A stretch of 64,000 nt of DNA from BOG-224 sp963783505 (GCA_963783505.1 CAWAOP010000016.1:42623-106622); one strand, 5' to 3'; numbered from the stretch's first letter, positions 46,796-56,967 are shown. The notes: generated from the sequence alone by a model not told the origin. Program-made: numbers and translations.

Positions 46796-47557
46796 CTAGC
46801 GCCCCGGCGCCCCCGCCGAATAGGCCTCGGGTGTAGCGCGGCCTCTATGAAGCCGGTTCTTCACGTCCGGCCAGAATTCCTTCAGCACGTTCGAGAATGC
46901 GTCCGTAGCGCATTGGATGGCAAGCTTTGAAACGTTGTCTTTGACGTCTCGCGTATCCGGATAGTAGGCGTTTGACGCGGCCGTGGCAATGGCGTTGCCG
47001 CCCCACTCCGAAAAGTTAAACGTGTTCCGCCCCGAATCCATGCGCGCCACGAAGATGCGCGTAACCGCGTACCATGCGCGATGGCCTGTCGCCCCGTCGC
47101 CCAGCCGGAAATAGCGCGGATCCTGATGGAACACGGCCGGCACGAAGCCCTCCGTCATCATGTTTCCGAGCATCTGGTCGCCGTAGGCTGCCGCCGCGCG
47201 TTTGGCGTAGCCCCGCATGCCCTGGCCGAATGACGGGTTCTGGTTCTCCAGTTGATAAAGCGTCGCAAACAACCCGGCCGTCGGATAGACCGGCCAATCG
47301 AAGGAGTCCCTGTAAGCGATCGTTATCTTCCGAATAGCGGAGATGGGGCGAAACGTAAGGGAGCTCTCGGTGGTGCGATTATTCGGGATGACGCCAAATA
47401 TGCGTTTGTCTTCCGACGGTTGCGCTGCGGGGACGGATGCGGCCGGGCGCTCCAAATCCGCGGAATCACTCGCCGTGGGCGCTTCCCCGCCTTGCTGCTG
47501 GCCGAGCAGCGGCGCCGCGCAGAACACGATTAGAGCTTTCCCCCTAAGCGACAGCAT
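46796..47557 (-). CDS. Hypothetical exported protein of an acidobacterial family
   Basis: A 253-residue protein with signal peptide MLSLRGKALIVFCAAPLLGQ, a disordered stretch, then KRIFGVIPNNRTTESS, a segment repeatedly seen in acidobacterial secreted proteins. Amphipathic segments follow (GQGMRGYAKRAAAAYGDQML, FVPAVFHQDPRYFRLGDG). It may be an outer-membrane-associated protein, but no known enzyme motif is present. Confidence 0.65.
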   Translation of the reverse strand: MLSLRGKALIVFCAAPLLGQQQGGEAPTASDSADLERPAASVPAAQPSEDKRIFGVIPNNRTTESSLTFRPISAIRKITIAYRDSFDWPVYPTAGLFATLYQLENQNPSFGQGMRGYAKRAAAAYGDQMLGNMMTEGFVPAVFHQDPRYFRLGDGATGHRAWYAVTRIFVARMDSGRNTFNFSEWGGNAIATAASNAYYPDTRDVKDNVSKLAIQCATDAFSNVLKEFWPDVKNRLHRGRATPEAYSAGAPGR

Positions 47558-47762
47558 CTTGATGTGTTGGATGTGTCCTTACAAGGATTCGGTTACCGAA
47601 ATCTGCGATTGGATTTCACGAAATGTGGCTTTCAGGACAGCGGTTGAAAGGGGCGCGAATGGGGGTATACTGGGCGGGACTCCGGAGTCCCAAGTGCGAG
47701 TTCGTAACATCCGACTTTGCGTCGGCGCCCGTGGCGGGGTTTCCGGAATTGGAACCCGCGCG

Positions 47763-49805
47763 TTAGCGCGACGATTGAGTCGCCTTGGCCGCCGAGCAAT
47801 TCAGATTCACAACCTCGAACGGCGCCAGACGGAACTCGTGCGTCTGCCCTGCCTGCAACGTCACCGGCTCCGCCGCCGCGCCTTTCCAAGGGACCGTTGC
47901 CCGGTAGCTCTGCGGCGCGCTTGCGGGCAGTTCGAACGCCGGGGCGATATCGATGCCGATGGCCTGCTCCTTCTCGCTCGGATTCCGCAACGTCAGTATC
48001 CCGCCCGCCGCCGACCACGCCGCCCAGCCGTACGGTTCCAACTTGCCCGGGTCTCCGCCGATCCAGTGATTATCGATGAGAGTCTGGGCATGGCTGCGCG
48101 ACCAACGGGCCGCTTCCGCCAGATCGTCCCAATTCTGTGGCGTCAGAAGCTCGGGCGTGATGTACATCTCCTGGAGCTGCGTCCCCGTTCCGAAGTAGTC
48201 GTGAATCTCGCTGCGGAAGTCGCCCTGCGGATCGTCACTCAGATTCTTGGCCTGTTTCGCGTAAATCAATCCGTGCAGCATCAGCGAGTTGATCGGATAC
48301 AGCGGCCCGGCCGTCACGACGCGGCGGAAAGTATCTGCGTCGCGGTAGGTAATCCACTTCTGGCGCCAGGAGCCCACGCCGGCGAAGTCGTGATCGCTGC
48401 CGCCGCGCCACGTGGAATCGGCGTAACGCAGCCAGAAGGGCGAGGGATACGTGCCGGTGGTGAGATTGACGTAGAGGTCCGGGTTCAACTTGCGCAGGTC
48501 CGCGATGAGGTTTATGGCGGCGTCGAAATCGCTATCGAAGCGGCTCCCTGCGACTACCTGATTCGCGTTGCCCGTGCCGTCGATCTTAAACTGGTTGACT
48601 TTGAACTCGGTGATCATGCGGCCGCACACCTGGCGGAAGCGGTCGTAATACTTGGGTCCCGACAGGGCGAAACCCTCGCGGACGATTTCGAAGCCCTGCT
48701 CGCGCGCGTATTTTACGCGGTCCGTTTTTGGCTGCCCGTAACCGCCCCATGGAGAAAGCCATACGCCGATGCCCGCCCCGTAAGAGGCAGCCGCTTGGGC
48801 CACGTTGGTGAAGCCGTTCGGAAATCCCGAGTGAAAATTCCAGAGGCTGGTCGAGTCGTCCCAGCCGTCGTCGAACAGGAACGAATCGAGCGTGACGCCG
48901 CGCTTGACGTGCAGTTCCGTTCCGAAAGCGTTGATGCGGTTCAGCACGCCGGCTTCGTCGTACTTGCCGAAGTAGCCGAGGTCGTACCAGGTGTTGTAGT
49001 GGAGGAAGGTGCGAAACGGGTGGGCGCGCTGGTCCTCGACGTATTCGAGGAACGCGCGGCGCATCTGGCCTTCCGGCACGGCGCCGATCACCGAGGAACA
49101 CTCCATCGATTGGCCCGCGCGAACCGGCAACTGCCGCGAAAGGAAGCAGCGCACGCGCGAGCCCGCCACAGTTGCGGACGAGAGCGGATGCTCGAATCCC
49201 AGGTAGAACGAGCCCGCTACCGCGGGCGAACCCTTGACGGTTCCCACCATCTTGACGCCCGGGACATCGAAATCCCAGAGCGCAATTTCCTGAACGGGAA
49301 AGTCGAGGCCGCCGGCCGTGATCGTGAATTCCTGGCGCATGTACCGCGAATCGTCGAGCAGGATGGCGCGCCAGGCGATGCGCGCGCCCGATTCGGGATC
49401 GGCAAACTCCGCCGCGACCTGCATCCCGTTCCGTCTTCCCGCTTTTCGGATGGATTTTGCGTCGCCGGCAATGCGGGACGCATTGGGCTTCCTTGTCACG
49501 GCCAGCCCGCCGGATGAGACGACCCTCCCTCCGGCGAGCGTGAGCTGAAACAAATCGGGGCCGAGAACCAGGCGATGGCTGCCCTGCTTGTCGGCCGCTT
49601 CCACGGCGGTCAGTTTGGCGCCCGCCATTTTCCAGGACGCCGAGAAGCGCGCGTTCTCCAGTGCGATCATGTCGCCCTGCGTTCGGAAGCGGGCGTCGCC
49701 GGATGCGGCGAACGCCTCGCCGGCGAATTCGGTTGCAACCCAGAGGCCGGCGGCCCATCTCATCAAATCGCGCCGCGAGGGCGCATCGGCGCTGGAAGTT
49801 TGCAT
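47763..49805 (-). CDS. Secreted glycoside hydrolase, alpha-galactosidase (melibiase)-like
   Basis: A 680-residue enzyme with a Tat-like signal (SRRDLMRWAAGLWVATEF). The N-terminal beta-sandwich (about 30-260) is followed by a TIM barrel with FLFDDGWDDSTSLW, IGVWLSPWGGYG, QFKIDGTGN (the probable nucleophile Asp) and YADSTWRGGSDHDF (probable acid/base Asp), the layout of GH36/GH27-type clans. A C-terminal beta domain ends it. The ATG at 49805 has AAGGAG about 11 bases before it. The exact sugar specificity is not determined by these motifs; alpha-galactoside or alpha-N-acetylgalactosaminide is most likely. Confidence 0.75.
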   Translation of the reverse strand: MQTSSADAPSRRDLMRWAAGLWVATEFAGEAFAASGDARFRTQGDMIALENARFSASWKMAGAKLTAVEAADKQGSHRLVLGPDLFQLTLAGGRVVSSGGLAVTRKPNASRIAGDAKSIRKAGRRNGMQVAAEFADPESGARIAWRAILLDDSRYMRQEFTITAGGLDFPVQEIALWDFDVPGVKMVGTVKGSPAVAGSFYLGFEHPLSSATVAGSRVRCFLSRQLPVRAGQSMECSSVIGAVPEGQMRRAFLEYVEDQRAHPFRTFLHYNTWYDLGYFGKYDEAGVLNRINAFGTELHVKRGVTLDSFLFDDGWDDSTSLWNFHSGFPNGFTNVAQAAASYGAGIGVWLSPWGGYGQPKTDRVKYAREQGFEIVREGFALSGPKYYDRFRQVCGRMITEFKVNQFKIDGTGNANQVVAGSRFDSDFDAAINLIADLRKLNPDLYVNLTTGTYPSPFWLRYADSTWRGGSDHDFAGVGSWRQKWITYRDADTFRRVVTAGPLYPINSLMLHGLIYAKQAKNLSDDPQGDFRSEIHDYFGTGTQLQEMYITPELLTPQNWDDLAEAARWSRSHAQTLIDNHWIGGDPGKLEPYGWAAWSAAGGILTLRNPSEKEQAIGIDIAPAFELPASAPQSYRATVPWKGAAAEPVTLQAGQTHEFRLAPFEVVNLNCSAAKATQSSR

Positions 49806-50157
49806 ACAGGCTCTTGCTCCTTTGAACCCAAGCATTATAGCGGGGATATGCATATCGCGCGGCGGAAGGGGTCAGTAGCCGTAATCGGGAAGGCGGAAGA
49901 CTGAAGGCAGAAGGCAGAAAACTGAATACAACAGGCGTTTCGCCTAAGAGAATCTTGAGGCTTCAGTATTCACTCTTCGGCCTTCGGTATTCCCCCTTTC
50001 CGGCTGCTATCGCCTGCCTCCTTTCCCCAATCCCCCCCCGCTCCCCGTATCGTGCGACGGGCGCGCGGAAATGCGCGAGACCCAGTAATATAGTGGGCTG
50101 GCCACTCGGAGCCGCGCGGCCATTTCCCGCGGCGGTGAATCGGCCGGGGAGAGACTC
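49806..50157. other. Intergenic region between divergent hydrolase genes
   Basis: It has an imperfect inverted arrangement: GAAGGCAGAAAACTGAATAC (about 49909 on) is roughly mirrored by GTATTCACTCTTCGGCCTTC (about 49964 on), with the hairpin AGGCGTTTCGCCT (49933-49945) between. A promoter for each divergent gene must lie here, but no clear hexamers stand out. Confidence 0.45.
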
Positions 50158-51069
50158 ATGAATATTACTCATCTCGGTTTGGTCTTGATTCTTGCGGCGG
50201 GGATTGCCTCGGCGCAGGCCGGCGGCAACTCCGCGCCATTGGGCCCCAACATGGATGTCCGCACCATGCCGCTTTGGGAAAACGGCGCGCCCGGCGCCCT
50301 GGGCACGGAGGACGCGGACATCCCGACCATTACGATGTTTCCCGCGTATGGAAACGCGCGCATCGGAACGGCGGTCGTACTTGCGCCGGGCGGCGGGTAT
50401 ACCAACCTGGCCATGAATCACGAGGGCAGGCAGACGGCGAACTACTTGAACTCGCTCGGCATCACGGTTTTCGTGCTCAAGTACCGGCTCGGCCCGAAAT
50501 ATCGCCATCCCATCGAATTGGGCGATGCGCAGCGCGCGATACGCACCGTGCGTGCGCGCGCCCAGGAATTCGGCGTGCAGCCGAACCGCGTCGGAATGAT
50601 GGGCTACTCAGCCGGCGGACATCTCGCTTCTACCGCCGGAACTCATTTCGACGACGGCAAGCCCGACGCAGCCAACCCCATCGAACGCGTCAGATCCCGG
50701 CCGGATTTTCTCATTCTGGGATATCCCGTCATCTCGTTTACCCAGCCGTATACGCACCAGGGATCGAAGAACGCCCTGCTCGGCCCCAACCCCGATCCGA
50801 AGCTCGTCGAGGATCTCTCGAACGAGCTCCGAGTCACGGCGCAAACGCCGCCGACGTTTCTGCTATCGACCACGGCGGACACCACCGTCCCGGTGCAGAA
50901 CAGCATTTCGTTCTACCTGGCGCTCAAACAGGCCGGAGTGCCGGCCGAGCTTCACGTATTCGAAAAAGGTCCGCACGGAGTCGGATTGGATTTCGCCGAT
51001 CCGGCGCTCGGAGAGTGGCCAATTCTGTTAGCGAACTGGCTGCGCGGCCGCGGTCTGCTGACGAGGTAG
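50158..51069 (+). CDS. Secreted alpha/beta hydrolase, esterase-like
   Basis: A 303-residue exported hydrolase with signal peptide MNITHLGLVLILAAGIASAQ. The oxyanion region VLAPGGGYTNLAMNHEG and the nucleophile elbow GYSAGGHLAS (Ser) are clear, and the other catalytic residues fit Asp in TTADTTVPVQN and His in KGPHGVGL. It resembles acetylxylan esterase/BD-FAE-type enzymes that remove acetyl groups from plant polysaccharides. A role beside the divergent glycoside hydrolase in glycan degradation is inferred. Confidence 0.8.
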   Translation: MNITHLGLVLILAAGIASAQAGGNSAPLGPNMDVRTMPLWENGAPGALGTEDADIPTITMFPAYGNARIGTAVVLAPGGGYTNLAMNHEGRQTANYLNSLGITVFVLKYRLGPKYRHPIELGDAQRAIRTVRARAQEFGVQPNRVGMMGYSAGGHLASTAGTHFDDGKPDAANPIERVRSRPDFLILGYPVISFTQPYTHQGSKNALLGPNPDPKLVEDLSNELRVTAQTPPTFLLSTTADTTVPVQNSISFYLALKQAGVPAELHVFEKGPHGVGLDFADPALGEWPILLANWLRGRGLLTR

Positions 51070-51173
51070 GGGGGCGCTGGGGGCTGGGGATTGGGGGCCG
51101 CACGTTTTCGCCCTTACCGGCCAGTCGGCCCCGCGACAACGCATCCCGCAACGCCCTCTCTTTACCCGGACTT

Positions 51174-51309
51174 ACTGGACCTCGCATAATACGGCGAGCC
51201 ATCGAACCGAGCCGCGACCCGGGTGCCCCCTGGGCGCGAGCGGAGGCTGTCTTTGGACCTACTGGACCTCGCATAATACCGCGTGCCACCGAACCGGGCC
51301 GCGACCGGA
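51174..51309. repeat. Tandemly spaced direct repeats (family C)
   Basis: Two near-identical 48-base units, 51174-51221 and 51261-51308, start ACTGGACCTCGCATAATAC and carry GAACCGxGCCGCGACC. They are 87 bases apart start to start, with only a few differences. The intervening sequence shares partial symmetry. The 690-base gap around them (51070-51758) holds no supported gene. There are only two units and no array, so it is not a CRISPR. Confidence 0.7.
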
Positions 51310-51758
51310 AGGGTGCGCCGATGGACGTCTGCGGCCCGCCAAACGTAATGAAGACGCGGTCTGTGTGTGGCGGCCATTCCTGGCCGCGTACCGGCATTCC
51401 CTGCCGGTACACCGGCCAAGGTCCGGCTCGGTCGCGTTTTCGACAGAGCGGAGGCCCGACCGTCGCAAACCGGCTCCTCAACATGCGAGCCTCAATAATC
51501 CGCCTCAACCGCCCCAATCGTCACATGTTCGCCATTGCATCCCGGCCACGCAGTTAGTTCATGCATTCTTTCATCCAATTGATGTGACAGGGACCCTACG
51601 AACCTGATACCTGTCCAGACGTCGAACCGTTCTCCGAAAATACGCGAGAAAACGAGGCCGACAGGGGCCAATCGGCGAAATGAGGTGCAGTCTGGCCGAA
51701 AAGCGAACTTCAGAGACAGGACACTAGCCCAAGAGAATGAGCCATGCCATAATCTGTT

Positions 51759-54700
51759 TTGCCGGTTTTGCGTAACACCGTTTTAGCTTTCGTCCCGCTT
51801 CTCTTTGCGGCTCTCCCCGGCGGCGCTCAGGACCGGAAGGGTTCGTGGGATGGAGTTCTGCATGACGATCATGGAGCGGCGGTAGCCGGGGCCTTGCTGA
51901 GCGTGGAATCCGCGGCAGGCCAATTCTCGGCTACCACTGACAGTCAAGGGCGCTTCCGGTTTCCTCAACTCCCGGCGGCCGAGTACTCCGTGCAAGCTTC
52001 GCGTCAGGGCGCCGGCGCGGTCAGCGAACGCAAGTTGCGGCTGCCTGACGGCGCTCCCGGCGTGCTCGTATGGAGCGGCGATCGCTTATCGCCTGCAACG
52101 GAAGCCTCCTCCGCCGGCGGCGGCGAGCGGCTATCCGACAAGGCGGTATCGAAGTTGCCCCTGAACAAACGCGATTTCAGCCAGTTGCTGCTGCTGGCCG
52201 CCGGCGCCATGACCGACGTGAACGGATCCGCCAATTTCACCCAGCAGTTTGCCGTCAACGGCCAGCGTGGAGTCGCCGCGGTGTTCGCCATGGATGGCGC
52301 CGACAGCACCGATCCCGAAATGGGCGGCGCGACCTTCACGAACTTCAATGTCGATGCCGTCGAGGAGATCCGCTCCAACTCGGGATGGATGCCGGCGGAG
52401 ATAGGCCGCGGAGCCGCGGGTTTCACCGACATCATCACCCGGTCCGGCGCCGACGTCATGCACGGCTCCGTTTTCGAGTTTCTGCGCAACGCGGCGCTCG
52501 ACGCCCGCAACTTCTTCGACCGGCGCTCCATCGCGAACCCCGGGCGCATCCCGCCATTCGTCCGCAATGAATTCGGCGCGACCAACGGCGGACCGCTGGT
52601 GATTCCCGGACTATATAACGGCAGGAAGCGCACTTACTACTTCGCGCAATGGCAGAGCTTCCGCCAGTCGCTGGGGACCACGCAGGTAATACCCGTCCCC
52701 ACCGACGCCGAGCGAGCCGGTTTCGACACGACGGCCTTTCCAGGCGACACGCTCATTGTCCCGGTGAACTCGCGCATCGCGCAACTGCTCGGCCGGTATC
52801 CGCACGCCAACGATCCGGAGGGTCCGTATGGCGCGCGCACCTATGCCACATCGTCGAAAGTAATCACGGAGTCGGATCAGTTTTCGGTTCGAATCGATCA
52901 CCGTATTAGCGCCAAATCTCAACTGTTCGGCAGGGTGACGGTGGACGACGTAAGAGGCCCCACCACAAACCCCAGCCAGACCGCCGTCGATAAGAGTTTC
53001 GCGGTCGAGTTCACGGACCGGCAGAGCAATGCGGCTATCAGGTATACGGGAGAGTTATCCCCGGCATTCACCACGGAGTCTTCAATCAGCTTCACGCGGG
53101 CCACGCCGTCATTTCCTTCCTTGAGCGGTTCCGGACCGGCGCTCAAGTTCGGCGATGGGCTCTATGAGGCCTTCAATAACGCCGCCGGATCGGTAATGGC
53201 GGAATACGGAAACCTGTTTCAGTTCCAGCAAAACTTCTCCTGGAAGCGCGGAGCGCATTCCGCCAGGTTCGGCGCGGAGTGGCGGGCCAATCGCGACACC
53301 ACGTTGTTTGGGATCAGCCCGAACGGCGAGTATCAGTTCGGAGGCGGCGCCGCCTACTCGCCCGTGGAGATCCGTTCCGCAAGCGGCCTGCACGACATCC
53401 ATGTGGGCGACCAACTGCCGGACGCCCTCAGCGGACTGCTCACCGGAAGCGCGTTCACGTACACGGTCGCGGTGGCTCCGCTGATGTTCGCGCAGGGCGG
53501 CCACATCGGCGATTCGGCCATTGACCGCGACGCGATCGATTTCTATGCGCAGGACAGTTGGCGGATCTCCTCGCGATTGCTCCTGAATTACGGTTTGCGG
53601 TACGAAATCAACACGCCGATCCGGGAGACAGCCAAGCGCACATCGGGGTTGGTTCTCTCGGGTGGAAGCGGACTTCCCGGCTCGGAGTTCGTAATCAATC
53701 CCGACCCGGGCTACCAGCTCGACAAGAACGGCTGGGGACCCCGCGTAGGGTTGGAATGGCGCGCTTCGGACCATACCGTCGTGCGCGCGGGCGGCGGAGT
53801 CACTACCCTGCTCACCAATCTCTGGCAGCAAAACATGTTGACGGGAAGTACTCCCTTTGTGGTCTACCCGCGCCTGACCGCCGCTCCGGGGCAGCCGGTT
53901 CAATTCGGCATAACCATCACGCCGCAGGAGTTGCCCATCCCCTATAACATTGCCGGTCAACCCATTTTCGCGGCCGGGGATTCCAAACAGGTCCCCCCGA
54001 ATACGCACATGGATCTGCTGCGATTTGAGCGCGATCTGGCCGCGCTCTCTCCGGACCACCAGATGACGCCGCTTGTCGTGGCGGGCATCGCCGGGAATCT
54101 GCAAAACGGATACATCGGAACATGGACGGCCGGCGTGGAACGGAAGTTCGAGGGCCTGGCGGTTAATGCCGCGTACGTCGGGACCGCGGGCGTCAAACTA
54201 CCGGCTACGGATTTTCCCAACGGTTTCGCGGGCGCCGACCCGGCGTATTCGCCTTATACCCAATACGACGCAACGGGCCAAGTCGCCGGCGGGTACGGCA
54301 TGGCCACGCTGGCCACTAACCGCTCCCACTCCACGTATCACTCGCTTCAGGTTTCGGTTCAGAACGACCTTACCTCGTGGGGGCTCGGCGTGCAGGCCAG
54401 TTACACCTATTCCAAATCCATCGACGATTCGAGCGCCGCGATGGGCGGCGGAGGAACCTCGGGAGCCATCTCGCAGTCGTCTCCCGAGAATCCCTTCGAT
54501 ACGCGGCTGGACAAAGGTCCGTCTTCGTTCGATGTGACCCAGGCCCTCGCGTTCAGCGTGTTCCAGGACTTGCATGTGGACCGGCTGTCGCTCTTGCGGC
54601 CAATCGGCAAGAAAGCGACCGGCGGCTGGCAACTGCTGGGCATAGGAACGCTGCAGGGAGGTCTCCCGTTTACGATCTACTCCGGCGTGCAACAGACGGG

Positions 54701-55124
54701 CGTAGGAGCCGGCGGGACCGACCGGCCGGACCAAACCGGCGACCCGACGCTCTCTACCAGCCGGACCGTGCGCGAAGACTACTTCGGGCGCGGCGCCGAT
54801 AATCCTTCGTTCTTCCGGATTCCGATCGACCTGCCAGGCGGAAGCGGCCCGAACCATGGCCGGTTTGGAACGCTCGGCCGGGATACGTGCCGTGGGCCGG
54901 GTCTGCGGAACCTGGACATAGCGATCGTCAAAGACACGCCGGTCGCGAGCCGAGGAGGCGCCGAGCGCGCCTCCGTTCAGTTCCGCGCCGAGCTCTTCAA
55001 CGTATTCAATATCGTGAATTTCGGCTCGCCGTCAAACACCGTGCTGGGCCCCGGCTTTGGGATGATCAGTAAAACGGCGGGTTCGTCGCGGCAGATTCAG
55101 CTCTCCCTGAAATTGATCTACTGA
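51759..55124 (+). CDS. Oar-like TonB-dependent-receptor-type outer membrane protein
   Basis: A 1121-residue outer membrane protein. A signal peptide (VLAFVPLLFAALPGGAQ) is followed by a carboxypeptidase-regulatory-like Ig domain (about 25-100; GAAVAGALLSVESAAGQF, TTDSQGRFRFPQLPAAEYSV), a plug-like region (QFAVNGQRGVAAVFAMDGAD, GFTDIITRSGADVMHGSVFEF) and a long beta-barrel ending in RQIQLSLKLIY. No clear TonB box is visible. Such proteins are abundant in Acidobacteria and are thought to take up oligosaccharides or other large substrates. The start at TTG 51759 is unsure; a TTG at 51768 is equally possible. Confidence 0.85.
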   Translation: MPVLRNTVLAFVPLLFAALPGGAQDRKGSWDGVLHDDHGAAVAGALLSVESAAGQFSATTDSQGRFRFPQLPAAEYSVQASRQGAGAVSERKLRLPDGAPGVLVWSGDRLSPATEASSAGGGERLSDKAVSKLPLNKRDFSQLLLLAAGAMTDVNGSANFTQQFAVNGQRGVAAVFAMDGADSTDPEMGGATFTNFNVDAVEEIRSNSGWMPAEIGRGAAGFTDIITRSGADVMHGSVFEFLRNAALDARNFFDRRSIANPGRIPPFVRNEFGATNGGPLVIPGLYNGRKRTYYFAQWQSFRQSLGTTQVIPVPTDAERAGFDTTAFPGDTLIVPVNSRIAQLLGRYPHANDPEGPYGARTYATSSKVITESDQFSVRIDHRISAKSQLFGRVTVDDVRGPTTNPSQTAVDKSFAVEFTDRQSNAAIRYTGELSPAFTTESSISFTRATPSFPSLSGSGPALKFGDGLYEAFNNAAGSVMAEYGNLFQFQQNFSWKRGAHSARFGAEWRANRDTTLFGISPNGEYQFGGGAAYSPVEIRSASGLHDIHVGDQLPDALSGLLTGSAFTYTVAVAPLMFAQGGHIGDSAIDRDAIDFYAQDSWRISSRLLLNYGLRYEINTPIRETAKRTSGLVLSGGSGLPGSEFVINPDPGYQLDKNGWGPRVGLEWRASDHTVVRAGGGVTTLLTNLWQQNMLTGSTPFVVYPRLTAAPGQPVQFGITITPQELPIPYNIAGQPIFAAGDSKQVPPNTHMDLLRFERDLAALSPDHQMTPLVVAGIAGNLQNGYIGTWTAGVERKFEGLAVNAAYVGTAGVKLPATDFPNGFAGADPAYSPYTQYDATGQVAGGYGMATLATNRSHSTYHSLQVSVQNDLTSWGLGVQASYTYSKSIDDSSAAMGGGGTSGAISQSSPENPFDTRLDKGPSSFDVTQALAFSVFQDLHVDRLSLLRPIGKKATGGWQLLGIGTLQGGLPFTIYSGVQQTGVGAGGTDRPDQTGDPTLSTSRTVREDYFGRGADNPSFFRIPIDLPGGSGPNHGRFGTLGRDTCRGPGLRNLDIAIVKDTPVASRGGAERASVQFRAELFNVFNIVNFGSPSNTVLGPGFGMISKTAGSSRQIQLSLKLIY

Positions 55125-55185
55125 GCCTGCGGCGGTGAGAGCGGACGAGCGCCTCGCAGACTCCTTCACTGGCTGTCGATCGTCG

Positions 55186-56967
55186 TCACTCCGGCACGCT
55201 GAGGGGCCGCTCCCGGTGTAGAATCAGCCATTCCGCGTTCTCGCCCAAAGCCTCCTTGCCTAGTTCGAAGACGATGCGTTGGGCTTTGGGGATATCGTTG
55301 TTGGCCACGGAGGCCGTGAGAGCCTCGTCGCCACGCACATAGAGGAAGATCATCTCGCGGGCCTGCCGGGCATGCTCCTTCAAACCTTCGCCTTCAGCGT
55401 AACCGTGCAGCAACCCGGCGATAATCGATGGCAACCCGATCAGCAGGATCGCGACTCCGTGGATCCAAATGTGCTCCTGCACGCAAGCTCCCGCGCTCTG
55501 CAGCGCCGAAGTAAGGTGGAAGAGCGCGCCGATGGTTCCCATGACGGTGGCGACCGTTATGGCCAGACAGACAAGCCCCTTGGTAATGCGCTTGGTCCGG
55601 CGTAGCTGGCCCTTCATGGTCTCTAACCGGTTGACGAAGAATTTGAGTTGCCCCGCCACCCATAACTCGCGCACCTGACCGAGCCGCTTGTCGAGCCCCT
55701 CGGCAGGCAGATCCGGCGCCAGTAGCCGGGCGTACCGCACAAATACCCTCAGCCAGTCCAGCTCGCTCCGCTGTCTGAACAGATAGAAGTCCGCCACGGA
55801 GGTTCTCAGGCCGGCCATCGTCCAGTAGAATTGGACCCGAAGCGCCTCGGCGACCGAACGGTAATCCAGGTACCGCTGTTCGATCTGCTTACGCCGGGTC
55901 CTGCCCAGGAAAGCGTACGCCCCCAATGCCACCGCCGGATACAAAAGGAGCAACTGTGGAGTCCCGGGGAGCAGATGCGCTTGCACCTCGAAGGAGAGGA
56001 AAGCGATGAACGCCAGGACATACAGTCTCTCTCGCGCACGCCGCGTTTGTTTTTGAAAGTGAAGCGCCAGGCAGTCGGCGCGCATGGCCCAATGGTCGAG
56101 GGTTCGCAGAGAAGGGTATTGCGTGCTCCAAGGGTGCAGCGCCTCGTGGACTCCCTTACAGGCGGGCAGGAGCGTCTCGACATCCGAGTTGAAAAGCTCC
56201 ACGCGCTGGAAGGTACGCTCGAAGATCATCCCACGCGGATCGGTACTCCATAACTGCGTGGGCACGAGCCTGACGGGCTTGCACTCGACTTCGGAGCGAG
56301 GCGCGCCCCGGCGCCGTATCGGGATATGGAATACCAGCCCTCCGACCTCGTCGGCCCCGTCCGCCGCATCGGGCCACCTGCGGCCTTCCGACTGGAGCCT
56401 GACCGCATTTGCCACCCCTCCTTCGTGCTTGGGGGGAGACCCGTCCCAGATGGCGACGAGGACCTGGCACCACCTGACCAATTCAACCGCCAACTGAGCG
56501 AACTGCTTCTCCCTGGCTCTTTTCCGAATCTCCGGATCGGAATCCGTGAGGGCCGCGTGCGTGACTCCCTCCGCATGCGGGACATCCAGCTCGATCGTCG
56601 CGTGCTTGCGAAGCTCCTCGAAATGCTTGCGTGCAAGCTCCGAGGCGGCGGCGTCCAGTCCGGCCTCGCCGAAGGTGGCAAGGTACGAGTCGTCTGGCAT
56701 CGGCCGGGCAAACGCCAGGTATGCGCCCGCGTCAAGGGCCGCTTTCGCCGCCAACTGATCGGCGCCGGGCGCCAGCGCCGAAATCACCAGCAAGGGCGTA
56801 TGGGGATGGCCGGCCTTCAGACCTTCGAGGACCTGGCGCACCGCGGCGGCGATCTCCGCCCGATCCGAGTTGTCGATATCCCTGTGGCCAGTAACGCTTA
56901 CCACCAGGGGAAGGCGCGCCGACAGCCCTTCTCGCGAATGCTCGTGCGACCCGGTTGACGCGCTCAT
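55186..56967 (-). CDS. Predicted SLOG-SLATT membrane protein (possible nucleotide-sensing effector)
   Basis: A 593-residue protein not closely matched to a named enzyme. Residues about 18-175 look like a Rossmann-type SLOG domain: LPLVVSVTGHRDI, LLVISALAPGADQLAAKAAL and VLVAIWDGSPPKHEGGVANAV, as in DprA/LOG-type nucleotide sensors. Two pairs of membrane segments follow (about 315-355 and 462-522), with YLDYRSVAEALRVQFYW between them, a sequence typical of SLATT two-TM domains. SLOG-SLATT fusions are predicted stress or anti-phage effectors that open membranes on sensing a nucleotide. ATG 56967 has GGAG 9 bases before it. Single gene, no helper genes seen. Confidence 0.6.
   Translation of the reverse strand: MSASTGSHEHSREGLSARLPLVVSVTGHRDIDNSDRAEIAAAVRQVLEGLKAGHPHTPLLVISALAPGADQLAAKAALDAGAYLAFARPMPDDSYLATFGEAGLDAAASELARKHFEELRKHATIELDVPHAEGVTHAALTDSDPEIRKRAREKQFAQLAVELVRWCQVLVAIWDGSPPKHEGGVANAVRLQSEGRRWPDAADGADEVGGLVFHIPIRRRGAPRSEVECKPVRLVPTQLWSTDPRGMIFERTFQRVELFNSDVETLLPACKGVHEALHPWSTQYPSLRTLDHWAMRADCLALHFQKQTRRARERLYVLAFIAFLSFEVQAHLLPGTPQLLLLYPAVALGAYAFLGRTRRKQIEQRYLDYRSVAEALRVQFYWTMAGLRTSVADFYLFRQRSELDWLRVFVRYARLLAPDLPAEGLDKRLGQVRELWVAGQLKFFVNRLETMKGQLRRTKRITKGLVCLAITVATVMGTIGALFHLTSALQSAGACVQEHIWIHGVAILLIGLPSIIAGLLHGYAEGEGLKEHARQAREMIFLYVRGDEALTASVANNDIPKAQRIVFELGKEALGENAEWLILHRERPLSVPE

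Noticed and set aside
47343..49517. 724-residue plus-strand open frame
   Set aside because: Antisense to the glycoside hydrolase, with His/Arg-rich composition and no recognisable domain.
51174..51309. Possible CRISPR-like array
   Set aside because: Only two units, 48 bases long and imperfect, with no cas genes; it is an ordinary direct repeat.
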